Origin: Haliclona indistincta
Taxonomy: Eukaryota; Porifera; Demospongiae; Haplosclerida; Chalinidae
Assembly (NCBI GenBank): GCA_964017065.1
Contig: OZ024791.1
Location: 8,597,322 to 8,661,321, forward strand
DNA length: 64,000 nt
Direction of reading: 5' to 3'
Shown: piece by piece, positions 11,664 through 22,266 of the stretch
How the letters are laid out: every line of letters starts with the position of its first letter
Numbering within the stretch: the first letter of the stretch is position 1
Translations under genes and position numbers: made by a program
The notes under the pieces: generated by a model
Database searches by the model: none
Told to the model about the DNA's origin: nothing
The model's input: the letters and a program-made list of their open reading frames with translations, nothing else

Positions 11664-12546
11664 ATGGCTAATCTGAAGCATATCAAGTGTGTCGTCGTGG
11701 GCGATGGAACAGTCGGAAAAACGTGCATGATGATAGCCCATATCAACAACACGTTTCCCGGAGAATATGTCCCTACCGTGTGAGTAGTACCAACACACAC
11801 ACGACACTACTGTAGCATGTTACTGTACTATAGTATGCAATATATGAGTCGTCATTATGCAAATAGCTTTTCGCTTGATGAGAGATGAGGCACTCTGGCT
11901 TCTTCCCATCAAAGGAGTGCATGCATAGCAGTTTGTCACGATTTGTTAGCGTGGAATGCTGCACATAGTACGCTCTTACAGTAGGTATGTGTGGGGGATG
12001 ACAGCATAAGACACCACACATGCACTGATTATGGCTCACATCCTCTTCTCTAGGTTTGACAACTACTCTGAAAACATGTACATCAACGGGAAGTTTATTA
12101 GTTTGAACCTCTGGGATACTGCAGGGCAGGAAGACTATGATAGACTGAGACCACTCTCATATCCACAGACCGATGTGTTTCTGCTGTGTTTCTCACTGGT
12201 CAATCCAACATCGTTTGAACACATTTCACACAAATGGTACCCAGAGGTTTCCCACCACTGTCCCGGCGTACCTGTGATTCTAATCGGGAATAAAGTTGAC
12301 TTGAGAGACGACCCGGAAACCATTCAACACTTGAATGAGTTACGTCAACAGCCTGTCTCACTCACTCAGGGTCTAGCTATAGCCAAGAAGATTGGTGCCA
12401 TCAAGTACATGGAGTGTTCTGCGAAGACAGGCAAGGGCCTTAAGGAGATATTCCAGACCGCAGCTGAGGTAGTGGTTACACCAGAAATTTATCAACAAAG
12501 GGACGGCAAAGACAAGAAAAAGAAGTCCAAATGTTTGATGTTATAG
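11664..12546 (+). CDS. Rac-like Rho family GTPase
   Basis: Membrane-anchored molecular switch controlling actin and polarity. There are two exons, 11664-11779 and 12054-12546, joined inside the switch I Val-Phe. G motifs are all present: P-loop [10 protein letters not shown], switch I region [37 protein letters not shown] (Rac/Cdc42-type switch II), NKVDLRDD (G4, with Asn as in most small GTPases rather than the TKLD of vertebrate Rac) and ECSAKTGKG (G5). A Rho insert is present. The C-terminus is polybasic, KDKKKKSK, followed by the CaaX box CLML, which predicts geranylgeranylation. The P-loop has Thr where Rac/Cdc42 have Ala13. An AATAAA poly(A) signal is at 12599. It is Rac-like by motif; assignment to Rac proper versus Cdc42/RhoG-like is uncertain. 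Confidence 0.93.
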
Positions 12547-12823
12547 TAGTTACACCTGTTCATGTTGTTTGTTGTCAAGTGTATTCCTATCTATTGTGAA
12601 TAAAGCATCATTCTACATCACTACCGAACTGTGGTTATGTTCTCATTTCCTTCTCCTTCCTCTGTTGTGACTCATTAATTATTATGATGTAACAACTGTT
12701 CCTGTTGTGCGCCGGTTCCCGCTGCTTCCACGTGAGTTTACGCGCGTGCGATCTGATTGGTCGCAGCTCAAATCGAACTCCGCCTAAATTATTATTGTTA
12801 CACTCTGCAAAAGTATAAAATCC
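12547..12823 (+). promoter_or_regulatory. 3' end of Rho gene and promoter of the TLC-like gene
   Basis: After the Rho stop there is an AATAAA at 12599-12604. Towards the next gene there is a CACGTG E-box at 12729-12734, an inverted CCAAT (GATTGG) near 12752, and a TATAAA-like sequence only about 10 bp upstream of the ATG at 12824. That spacing is too close for a normal TATA box driving that ATG. Confidence 0.5.
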
Positions 12824-13783
12824 ATGGCTGGTCTTGGCGCTCTGAGCTTGAAGAATGGTTCTCTCATTCCCCTCTGCTCCGATGGAACATTGATCGAGCC
12901 GCTAGATGTAATCCATCTCCTCTTCCCCAACGAAGGACCTACCGCACTAAGTGACAATGTCTGCTTCGTGCCTCGACCTTTCCACGTCCCGTTTCTCTCC
13001 AACCTGCTGCCAGAAGGAGGCGATCTATTTACTCCACACGATCTCGTGGATGCTGTTGTGTCGCTCACGTTGCTGTGCGTTCTCGTCGCCATAGGGCTGG
13101 CTGTAGTCAGGCAAGTGTGGGTGTGGCTGGATCCTCAGTTCGGAGCTATTGCTCCCAGTCACAAGCAGTGGTACGTGGTCGCTAACATGTCCAAGGCGTT
13201 CTTCTTGTTCTGCTTAACCTTCAGCTCGCGGTTCTGGATAGGATCTCACAAGTGTCACATGTATGACGAATGCCAGCTGACCGAACTCAAGCGCTGCATG
13301 ATGATATATGTAGCTACAGACACTGTGGCTCTGTTCATGGTCCCTAAACTACCTACCAGTACTGTACTCCATCATATCTTCACCACTCTGATGAGCTTTG
13401 TAGTCTGTAGTACCAATATCAAAGTGAAGGGCGGAGCTAGCTTGCTGGGGTTCTGCAAGATGGGTTCACTCTATGGAATGATGAGCAGTGTAGCATTCAT
13501 GGTGAATGCCTACTTAGCACTGAGAGTGGTGTACCCTCGAGCTAGCTGGGTCAGGCTCATCAGCAAGATCAGTCTAGCTACCTATCTACTGGTGTGTGCT
13601 GTCAACTGGTCCGTGCACCTCATGTGGGTCCTCGGCTACTGGAAACTGGACTTTCATTTCAACGTATACTCGGTCCTCTACATGGTAATGATCTCCACCC
13701 TGGTCCACGATGACGTGGTGCTCATCAGATGGCTCATTAGGCAGGGATCACCCATGGCTGCCGATCACCACAAGAAACAGTGA
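12824..13783 (+). CDS. Multi-pass membrane protein, TLC-domain-like
   Basis: A single-exon ORF of 319 residues with about seven hydrophobic segments, at roughly residues 70-95 (LVDAVVSLTLLCVLVAIGLA), 122-140, 160-175, 185-200, 215-240, 248-268 and 280-300. The central YVATDTVALFMVP followed by STVLHHIFTTLMSF resembles the TLC (TRAM-LAG1-CLN8) core, where a conserved His-His precedes a membrane helix. The C-terminal end is HHKKQ, a lysine arrangement like a KKxx ER-retrieval signal but one residue short of it. TLC proteins act in ceramide synthesis or membrane-lipid regulation, but the family here is an inference from weak motifs. It could be another 7-TM family. It converges with PIGT, with 117 bp between the stop codons. 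Confidence 0.55.
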   Translation: MAGLGALSLKNGSLIPLCSDGTLIEPLDVIHLLFPNEGPTALSDNVCFVPRPFHVPFLSNLLPEGGDLFTPHDLVDAVVSLTLLCVLVAIGLAVVRQVWVWLDPQFGAIAPSHKQWYVVANMSKAFFLFCLTFSSRFWIGSHKCHMYDECQLTELKRCMMIYVATDTVALFMVPKLPTSTVLHHIFTTLMSFVVCSTNIKVKGGASLLGFCKMGSLYGMMSSVAFMVNAYLALRVVYPRASWVRLISKISLATYLLVCAVNWSVHLMWVLGYWKLDFHFNVYSVLYMVMISTLVHDDVVLIRWLIRQGSPMAADHHKKQ

Positions 13784-13900
13784 GAACTAGTTAGACAGAA
13801 TTAGCTTAGGGCATTTTTCAATTTCAGTTTTTTTTCTAAAATCGGTCTGAATTATTAAAAATGTGATTTTCACACAAGAGCTGAAATAGTTATGAATCAG

Positions 13901-16381
13901 TCATTTTCTTCCTAGTAGTCTCGCTAGTAAGCTTCTATTGTCTGGTACTACTGGTTGAAGGGTCTTAGTGGTTAGGTTGAACAACGTACCAAACGCTATA
14001 GCAACCACAGTGCTGACAAAACAGATGACATTGTACGGCATACTGAAGTCAGGAGTGGGCAGAGAGACGAGTAATGGTTCCGTGTGGAGCTGCAGCAGTA
14101 GACCACTGGAGCAGAGAGGAAGAAGTGTCAGACAAATGAGACAACTTAGAGAAACATGATGCAGCAACACGAGCATATTCTCAAGAGAATTTTCTTAATG
14201 GTAATTGTAGGAGACTATTACAGAGTTGATTGCAGCTGTATTTTGGTGAATGAGGGGTTTCCTGTGCATGACCATGCTCATACAACCTCGTCTACATGAT
14301 GCAACACAGCTAGTGTGTCTTACTCAGCAGTATCCCAGCCATAATTTCTCATAGATCGAGGTATTGGAGTGCAGTTGAAGCATTGTTCTAAGGCAGTAGT
14401 GATGACAGCTGAGCTATAGGAGAGTGTCGAGAGCTCTAGCAATGTATGTATATACGTACTTGATATAGAAACCATGGGCTGCGTCCGGAGGGTACTCGTT
14501 CCATTTGAGAAAGGACCTGCTGAACTGCACTGTAATGGATACGGTAGAAGAGGGAGGGAGAAGGAGGAGGAACTCTAGTGTGTGTGGTCGCTGACGATCT
14601 TTAGCAGGAGTGTAGTGCCTGGATAACACCAAGTCACCATCACACCCTCCCATCCCCTCGCACGAGATGGTGAGCGTGTGCAGCATCACTCTGAAATACC
14701 AGGGAACCATGTCCAGTAGAACCACCCTCATTGAGTGGGTGTGGTCATTAGTAATATCAGTATGGAGTCCGCCCCACTCATGCCCTGATCCTGTGAGACA
14801 ACAAAAAATGACGAGAGATGAAGCAGTTCCACCACAAACCTGTCACATATCGAGTAGTTCTTAGCGAGGGAGGAGTAAGGATGTCTAACAAAAATATAAT
14901 TATAACATAATGCAGTATATACCATTGCTTACTAGCGGGTTCATGGGTTGGGTCGTAAGACAGTGAAACATCCAATGAACCTGTGAGCATGAGATGGTGA
15001 GATATAGGACGACACACACACACACACACCTTTGATAGTTAGCAAATCGTAAACAGCAAGTGATGCATTCGCTCCGTGATAAGACACGTCTTCTACCAGT
15101 GACGGAGATGGAGAGAGTAAAACCCCACCCTAAGCATACATACACACACCACAACTAAGCAAATATGATGATATAGCAACTAACTGGTAGATTGCTGGTC
15201 GTGTCAATATAGACTGCACTATGAGAGGACAAGGGACACGAATTGACTGGTATGGAAAACAAGGTTGACAGCAACCATTCTGCACAGTAGAAGTAAAGAG
15301 GTGAAGATGAGTGCATGCATGAACCTACTCACTGGATCTGTGTATGTTGGCAGCATCAAAAACAACCATCAGCTGTTGTCTGAGCTCTATACCAACTTCA
15401 TTACAATCAGGATCCTATTGATCAATCACATATTGTATAGCAGCAGTTCTCAGTATTGTACCTTACATACAGGTACCCAATGGATACCAATGGTAAGATA
15501 CTGAGAGTCATACAGCTTGAGAGAGGTCAGTAGTTTGCCTAGCCCAGCCTATAGTGAACCAGGGTTAGGAAGGAGAGATCAGAGCAGCTCAGTGACTTAC
15601 CTTGTTACCACAGGGCAGCAGCTTGTTCCATGGTGTGAGGTTCTCTGTACAGACAGGTTCTCTTGGGAGAGCGGCGTAACGAAGCAGAGATGAGGAGAGA
15701 TTACCTGTCAGCAGAGAAAGGGCTGACTATAATGTATTGTGTGTTAGTGTACTGACCAAAGATGGCGCCTTGTGGTTTGAAGGATCGTGGAGGATAGTGT
15801 GTGTTGGTGGAGCTTATGGCGTTGAGTGAGGCACACATCAGACCTGAGACAGCATTCACTAGCCCCTTCCATTGAATGTCGACACTGGAAGAAAGGATTG
15901 AGTAGGGTTGGCTGCCATTGTGCTACGCTTACTCACTCAGTCACATTAGGTAGAAACCACGCCCACAGCTCTGCTCCGGGAGGTGATGACAAAGGAGGGT
16001 ACCCCCAGATCCTAGTCCGCCATTTCCCTCTGGTTAGCGAGAGGTGTAGCTCTTGCACTTCATAATGTGTGATCACTTCAGCAAGAGACTTAGGGAACAT
16101 ACCATAATGCTGGACTGGATAATATACTGCTAATATACGTCACATCACACGTCGTTATCACTACCTTTGGGTGCCTCAGAGTGATCACGTGAGTGATGTG
16201 ACCTGGCTAGCGTGAGAGGATGTGTGCTCCAACTTGTTGTCAGCTGGAAACTCGCCGAGACCTTACCATCTGGAAGATGGCGAATCAACAGGTCTTCCCT
16301 GTACTCCTGGTCACCATTCTTACACTGACATAACGCGGCAACAGAGATCAAGAAGAGAAGAGCACTAAGTGAGCGCGCCAT
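13901..16381 (-). CDS. PIGT: GPI transamidase component PIG-T
   Basis: PIG-T is a luminal ER subunit of the GPI transamidase complex, which attaches GPI anchors to proteins. The first exon (from 16381) encodes a signal peptide [20 protein letters not shown] and [20 protein letters not shown], matching the mature N-terminus of the family. Downstream exons give [39 protein letters not shown] and [17 protein letters not shown]. The last exon gives [20 protein letters not shown] followed by the single C-terminal membrane helix [17 protein letters not shown] and a short basic tail ending LARLLGRK. Introns are small, and several middle exons (about 15000-16080) were not fully joined. The divergent RhoGEF begins 94 bp beyond the start codon. 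Confidence 0.92.
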
Positions 16382-16475
16382 GTGTTTTGTTCTAATAAGC
16401 GCGCATCTTTGTAATGGGTGTGGCTCGCTTTGGGCGTGGCTCGCACTTTGCGCTGCGGGAATTTTGAGTGCGCCA
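16382..16475. promoter_or_regulatory. PIGT/RhoGEF bidirectional promoter with two GT boxes
   Basis: Only 94 bp separate the two start codons. The interval carries GGGTGTGGC at 16415-16423 and GGGCGTGGC at 16432-16440, KLF/Sp-type GT boxes 17 bp apart in the same orientation. No TATA box is seen. Confidence 0.65.
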
Positions 16476-18537
16476 ATGGAGATTCAAAGAGCCAAGACTC
16501 AGACGCTGTTTCTTCCTTCGCCCGTTAATCAATTTCAGCAGAGAAGTCCATTTCGCACAGTGCTATCAGGCAGTAAGCAGCTCTGCTAGTGTTATTAATT
16601 GTTCTTGGGTGTATTCTGCATGGATGATTCTCTCACCTGCATAAGTGTTAATGATAATTTGTTTCGTTACTATTTGCAGCTCGATTTGCTAAAATCAGTA
16701 AAAGACAACAAGTAGTGAAGGAGATATTCGAGTCCGAGTATGCCTACATTGCTCACCTCAACACCATCGTCAATGTAAGCCACACTATCCTAACCTGTTG
16801 CTCAACCTTGCTCTCGTCTCTCTCAGTTATTTCTCAATCCTGTTCGTGTCAATGCTCTCCTGCCCTCCAATACCATCACAAGCATCTTCTCCAATATCGA
16901 GGGTATTCTGTTAGTCAATGTTGAGCTATTTGCTTGTATGAGACAGCACAGCCTAGCAGAGGCCTTCAGCTATCTGGGACCATTTCTTAAACTATACTCT
17001 ACTTATGCTAATAACTATCGTCGAGCACTCGAAACACTCCAGGTCAGCTTGAGTGTGTGTAGTGTGTCTCACATCACTACTGTGAACTGTAGGCTTGCTC
17101 AAAACGCTATCATGACTTTGCAATGTTTGTCACGTCACAAGAAAGCAAGCCCGAGTGCAACAAGCTCAGCTTGTCAGCTTTACTGCTCACACCGGTACAG
17201 AGAATACCAAGGCAGGTTCTAATATACCTAATAGTGACAAAGATAGCTACAAGCTGCTTTATTGCAGGTATAAACTATTACTAGAAGAACTGCTCAAACA
17301 TACTCGATACACACACATGGACTACTCCAAACTGACAGGTGACTATAACCCCAGTTCATGAAGCTATAACTCTTTTCTCATGATACAGCTGCTACTCAAC
17401 AGATTGGTGCTGTTGCTTCACACATCAATGAGTTCATTCGACAACAGGAGAACTTCAAGAAGATGCTATCAATACAGAATTGCCTCGCGGGCAGCTATAT
17501 ACCGGGGATTATCGACCCTGGTAGACGCTTCATCAAGGAGGGAAAACTGATGAAGGCAAGAAATGGATTGCTGTCAAGCATGGTACGATGCTGTTTGCAC
17601 AGGTGTGTAGGAGAAAGCCTAAACTAAGAATGGTGTTCCTGTTCTCGGACATGTTACTGTATGCAAGACCGCACCTCCTTGACCTCAGAGCTAACGCTAC
17701 AAGGTAAGTGACCTTTTACTAAAGGTGACTATTCCTCCTCTCTCTCCATCAGTTATGAGAGCAGAGGAGTGATGGCTCTGCTGACGTCCGAGGTGGAGCT
17801 ACTCGTGTCTGACTTAAAAGCACAAAATGCAACATCTCTCTTCAGAGTTAGTCCGTGACAGCTCACAACACACTGTCATTGAGTTCGCAGATCTCAAATG
17901 AAGAAAATTCACTGACGTTCTTCTCAGACAATGAAGAGGAAGTATATGAATGGGCACAAGTGATTGAAGATACCATTAGGTACACGGAGAGACATTGCTT
18001 GATTCTAATACTCCTCTCAGAGACCTGCAGGTAGACTATGCTCCGCTCCTGGTAGCACCCCACATGACGATTGGGAGAGATGACATACAGCACAGCAGGA
18101 ATGACTTGGAGGTGATCAATTCAATCGTGTAGACTGCTCTTTCAGTATGGACTGTAGGGCAGCTATCCACTCACTCCAGCTACCCCTCTATCAAACCTTG
18201 CCTCTGATGTGTTCTACGACAGAGAAGAGGAGACGGCAATGACAGAGGAACAAGTCGCGGTGAGTCAGCCACAGCAACAAGAAGAGGAGAGAGAAAGCAA
18301 TGGAGTCGAAGAGGAGCAGGTTGACCATGAGGTACTCTCTCCCACACACTCACTCACTCCCTCTTTTTTTCTCAGACTGAAGACGGTAGACAGCCATTAT
18401 TACCAGCAGCAACTGATGACCAGTAAGCATCTCTGCATCGTGTCACCACCATTATACCCTCTGATAGATCACCTGCTGATGAACAAGACTCCATAGTACA
18501 AGGAACCAATCAATCTAAATGCTGTATCATACTATGA
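16476..18537 (+). CDS. Dbl-family Rho guanine nucleotide exchange factor (DH-PH), possible CaaX terminus
   Basis: Activates Rho GTPases by nucleotide exchange. A short N-terminus (MEIQRAKTQTLFLPSP...) leads into a DH domain: QQVVKEIFESEYAYIAHLNT, FLNPVRVNALLPS, YLGPFLKLYSTYANNY and the diagnostic LLLTPVQRIPRYKLLLEELL. The PH domain follows: FIKEGKLMKVCRRKPKLRMV, FLFSDMLLYARP, ending near the DIQ region. The tail is acidic and Gln/Glu rich (about 18200-18330). The ORF can stop at 18424-18426. Alternatively, a 45-bp intron (18423-18467, GTAAGC...GATAG) joins to a final exon ending SKCCIIL and stopping at 18535-18537, a CaaX box just before an AATAAA. About 10 exons, most introns under 80 bp. 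I cannot assign it to a named vertebrate orthologue. Confidence 0.85.
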
Positions 18538-18565
18538 CAATAAATGAATATCAGTTGGTTATATC

Positions 18566-19085
18566 TCATCTCTCAGTTGGTTTATACCAGTCCTCTAGTG
18601 GTCTATCTCTCATCTTCCAGACTGGGTTTGGTGTGTGCATGTTCAACTGCTCATTCTCGAGGCTTTCGGTCAGCTTCTTCTATGATAATAGATGCAGCTA
18701 TATAACCTACATGCGTGGTCAAGTACACGTACCTTGCCGAGCTCACTGTGTTTACCCATTGATTTCCACATGAAGCAGTGCTTGATCCTCTGTGAGTGCA
18801 TCTTGCAGGACGGGTACTTGCCGTGGATATAGTACTGACGGAACATGTTGGTTGCCACTGGACGGGAAGAGCACTGTACTGAGCTGGGATAGTGACAATG
18901 GAGGTGTGGTCCTACTGACTGATACACTTTCGGTAATCTGACATGAAATGGTAGCACTTTGCATCTTTCATGATCCTAGCAGCCTCGAACTTTGCTTGAG
19001 CGGCTCCATAGACTTCCGGCTCACTGTGTTGCTCAGCAGTCGGGAAATTACCGAACACTAGTCCACGCGCTCCTTCGTCCGCCAT
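18566..19085 (-). CDS. C22orf39: C22orf39/PANTS-like small protein (DUF3128 type)
   Basis: Three exons join into a protein of about 125 residues. It starts MADEGARGLVFGNF, continues with CYHFMSDYRKC, then FRQYYIHGKYPSCKMHSQRI and KHCFMWKSMG, and ends with TPNPVWKMRDRPLEDWYKPT. The paired cysteines, YY(I/V)HG.xPxC and the terminal PVWxxRxxPxxDW match the C22orf39 family, a CHCH-like small protein linked in vertebrates to mitochondria and synapses. The second exon ends ...HSELGK at a GTACGT donor, and the last exon starts KKLTESLENEQL. The stop is 28 bp from the RhoGEF stop on the opposite strand. The start is 46 bp from the next divergent gene. Confidence 0.8.
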
Positions 19086-19131
19086 CAAAAGAAGGCGTGG
19101 TCGTTAGAGGAGGTGGGGCTTAAAACAAAAT
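19086..19131. promoter_or_regulatory. 46-bp bidirectional promoter
   Basis: This is the whole space between the C22orf39-like ATG (19085, minus) and the coiled-coil gene ATG (19132, plus). It contains AGGCGTGGTC and AGGTGGGGCT, GT-box-like motifs. The core promoters must overlap the coding first exons or have extremely short leaders. Confidence 0.6.
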
Positions 19132-20282
19132 ATGCCGCGAAAAAAGCGAGCTCCTCGGCGAGTTGGTGGGAACTCAAATGCTCAAGACGTCGTACGAGAG
19201 TAAGTTGAATGCCCGTTGGATGGAGAGATACTGAATTCTGTTCATGCAGACCAGTGGAGTCACCTTGTGAGAACGAGGGATCACAGCACAACACAGTAGC
19301 TAGCAGCAGTAGAGCTAGCAATGAGCAACCATCCTCCAGCTCTACTCCTACTAGGAAGGAGCGTCCTCCATCTAAGAGGTCTCGTTCTACTGATGACACT
19401 GAGTCACAATTGAGCACCAAGTCCAAGAAGAGATGTAATGTATCAACACTGAGGATATCGGCAAGTGCTGCTAGCAAATGGGAGCTGCTATCAGATGATG
19501 CTACTCAGTTACTCTGTGATTCAATGGAGGGTTGCGTGGAGTAAGCTAGCTAGCATGTCATGGTGCCTTACTACCCACTGCAGACCCTCAGTGAGTGGTG
19601 TTACCACAGCAAAGAGACGGGAAGCTGAGAATGTGCTACACTCAGTCATCAACAGGTCTGCCCTACTGTGCTCCTTGCATACCTCATTCAATTCCTACCA
19701 TACTAGAGTCAAGGATAAGGTCCTGTCAGCTAAGGCGCCATCAACACGAAGACTTGCAAACTATTCCACAGTGAAGACACAGCTGGTAAGTCAAGAGGAG
19801 TGTCGGCTACCTTTAAAATGATTTTGTCGACAGGGAGAGCTAGTCAATGAGTGTGTGAGTGTGGTAGAGAGAAATGAAGAGCTGGATAGCGTAATGGAGA
19901 GGTGAGGATGTCTCTCTCTCTTCTTTCTCGATCTAGCTCCCCTCTCAGTCTGGTCAGGAAGAGTGGAAGGACTGCAAGCAGTACGACAGCGCAGCAATCA
20001 GTGAGTGAACAAGAGAGGGTGGTGAGTAGCTCTCATGGCTGTCACTGCAGGAGAATGGTGACCCAGTAGAGAGCATAGCATGCTTCTATAGAACTACAAC
20101 ACCATCACAAATGAAGAAGAGTGCAAGAATTGCTACTACCAGAGAGGCAGATCAGTGAGAAGCTAGGAGAATGAGTGAGTGGATGAATGAGTGAGTGGGT
20201 GAGTGAAGGAGTGACTCACTGTAGGAAAAGGAAGATAGCAGACCTAAGAGATCACACATCGTCTGATAATATTATCACATGA
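19132..20282 (+). CDS. Basic coiled-coil nuclear protein, possible CENP-Q
   Basis: Begins MPRKKRAPRRVGGNSNAQ, a basic nuclear-type N-terminus, then a Ser-rich linker with RKERPPSKRSRS and KSKKRC. The conserved-looking core reads SKWELLSDDATQLLCDSMEG, then a helix with AKRREAENVLHSVIN, VKDKVLSAKAPSTRRL and LGELVNECVSVVERNEELDS. The order W-x-x-LS, ME, charged helix, LxxKxP, coiled coil resembles CENP-Q, a CCAN kinetochore subunit, but the match is by eye only. The C-terminus is basic and Ser/Thr rich (KKSARIATT). It stops at 20156-20158, or at 20280-20282 if a 70-bp terminal intron (donor GTGAGAAG) is removed. At least six exons. It could be an unrelated coiled-coil protein. Confidence 0.5.
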
Positions 20283-20431
20283 CCAGAGACTCATTATAAT
20301 ATTTTTGTTCCACTATCACCCAATACACTGCTCGCAGCTGTTGCTACAAGCATCTGTTTGAACTTGACAAAATTGAGATGTGATGATTGGATAAAGTTGT
20401 ATATACAATGATCAATAATTCACACATAGCG

Positions 20432-21879
20432 CTAGGTGGTCTGACCCATTGGTTGTCCATATCTAACTCGCTGTCCTGGTTTGACAAGGAATTTGAAGTC
20501 CTTGGGACCTTCGAACAATAGCACTACCGATGAGCCTAGTTTGAATAACCCTATGTGATCTCCTTTACCTACGACCACACCCTCCTTCCCAAGAGATGTG
20601 TCAGAGTAGCTACCAAACCGATAGCGTCCCTTGATATTGGTACGAAGATCCTGCAGATACCCAGTAACTGCATGAGCTAACAAACGCTCTCTCTTACCTT
20701 GACCGGGTCCAGTGACAGTCCGATAGACCCCACATTGTATGCTCCTACTGCAGTAAATGTGAAGAGACCATGCGGCCATGTTCCTGAGAGCACCACTCGT
20801 TCATTGAGAGCAAATAGTCCAGGCATCTTGCGAGCAGCCCATGGAGCCACTGTCAGTAGCTCACCTACAGTGACATAATTATCATTATAGCACGGATGGT
20901 GTTTCGCTTCATCTCACCTGGCATGTGTCTGCATAGCTGTGCATTCCAGTCAGTAGGGGAGTGAAAATGGTGATAATCACCTGGAGCTAGGTACAATACA
21001 ACATGATATAGCTGTGTGTCGGCGGCGTCATCTTGAGCTCTCCTCTTTATAGCACTGATTGCAGCAGCAGTGTGACCGGTACTAGTCAGCTCTCCTGGTC
21101 CAAGGAATGCATCAAGACTGTAATGAACACCCTTTACCTGCTCCACATAGCTGCCCTTTACTTGTCCACAGTGAAGCACCTTGCCATCAACAGGAGCTAC
21201 CTATGCAGCAGTATCATGATCCAGTCAGTATAGTGACCCACACTCACTAGAATATTAGTAGTGTCTACTGGTCGTGAATTACTCTTCAATTTACGCACAA
21301 ACAGTTGTGAGAAGTTGTGATATTTTCTGAGGTCAGACTCAGCGGCTTCAGCCATGTTACAGCTGTACTTCCATACATACATCCCATACAGAGGTCGGCG
21401 CAGCCATGTGGGTACCTCCTTCTCCATCAACCTACCCCATGAGCGGGACAGCATGCGAGAAGGAAGCCGGGAGAAAGCAGTCAACTGAAAAAAGGGATAA
21501 TAGAGTCACTCGGCTGTGAGAGACAGTGGGCATGCATACCTGCCAAGTGAAGGGTTGTGGAGAAGCTGGGTTGTTATTGTGGTCACTTTTGAGTACTCTC
21601 TTGAGGCGAACCAAGGCCAGGCAGGTCACACCCACAGACACTGGGATCCCGAACCATTTCAGCCGAGCAGACAGCGAGAAACCTGTAGCTAAGGAACAAC
21701 AGGGATGGAGATGAATATTGCTGCTAACATGACACTGTGGTGATACCTTTCTGACGGTGCGCCATGACAGTTGTGGGGTAAAGGAGATGAATAGCTAATG
21801 TCAATACAACGGTTATTAGTAGCCCTGTAACAATGGCGCACTGCACAGAGTACCAACTAGCGCTAATAAGCACAGCCAT
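20432..21879 (-). CDS. PISD: Phosphatidylserine decarboxylase, mitochondrial
   Basis: Decarboxylates phosphatidylserine to phosphatidylethanolamine at the inner mitochondrial membrane. The N-terminal exon (ATG 21879) gives a hydrophobic segment, LLITVVLTLAIHLL. A second exon has FGIPVSVGVTCLALVRL, then MLSRSWGRLMEKEVPTWLRR, PLYGMYVWKYSCNMAEAAE and FVRKLKSNSRPV. The decarboxylase core has VEQVKGVHYSLDAFLG, YHVVLYLAPGDYHHFHSPTD (the conserved His motif), FALNERVVLSGTW and VGAYNVGSIGL. The self-cleavage motif is LGSS, with the serine that becomes the pyruvoyl group. LGST is more usual in animals and bacteria; LGSS should remain functional. The protein ends RYGQPMGQTT. It is transcribed in tandem with the aldolase upstream on the same strand. 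Confidence 0.92.
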
Positions 21880-22266
21880 TACTGAACCAGCATTCCACAA
21901 GCTGCTGCTACAAGATAGTTGCTAGTCGTACCTATGTTGTTAGCGTAGTGATTCACTGCAGCTATTATATAGGAAACTGCATCAGTTACAAGATAACTTG
22001 TAGTCGCAGTCGCACGACATCGAACATTCGACATTTCCCAGCACCGGCGCCGCCGCTAGACAGCTATCACGTGAACCATGGGCTCCCTTGGCCCTTATAC
22101 CATGTACCAACTGTACAGCGGTCATGTGAACCAACAACCCTTGCCGTGGCACTGTACTGTACAGCGGTCACGTGAACCAACAACCCTTGCCAAGTACAGC
22201 GGATAAAGTTCATACAAATACAATAGTGTTCACTACCTTCCTGTCACTACATGATAGATTGCACTA
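21880..22266. promoter_or_regulatory. PISD upstream region with repeated E-box unit
   Basis: This 387-bp interval lies between the PISD ATG and the aldolase stop. A 34-bp unit starting TGTACAGCGGTCAYGTGAAC occurs at 22112-22145 and 22158-22191 with one difference (CATGTG versus CACGTG). A further CACGTG is at 22068-22073 in TATCACGTGAACC. The perfect E-boxes are at 22068 and 22169, both followed by AACC. This suggests a bHLH-type (USF/MYC/TFE-like) input to PISD, by inference. No coding sequence is seen. Confidence 0.6.

Noticed and set aside
19085..19477. 130-codon minus-strand ORF sharing the C22orf39-like start region
   Set aside because: It lies antisense to the coiled-coil gene's Ser-rich exon; no homology seen, and the C22orf39-like gene accounts for this strand from 19085 downwards.
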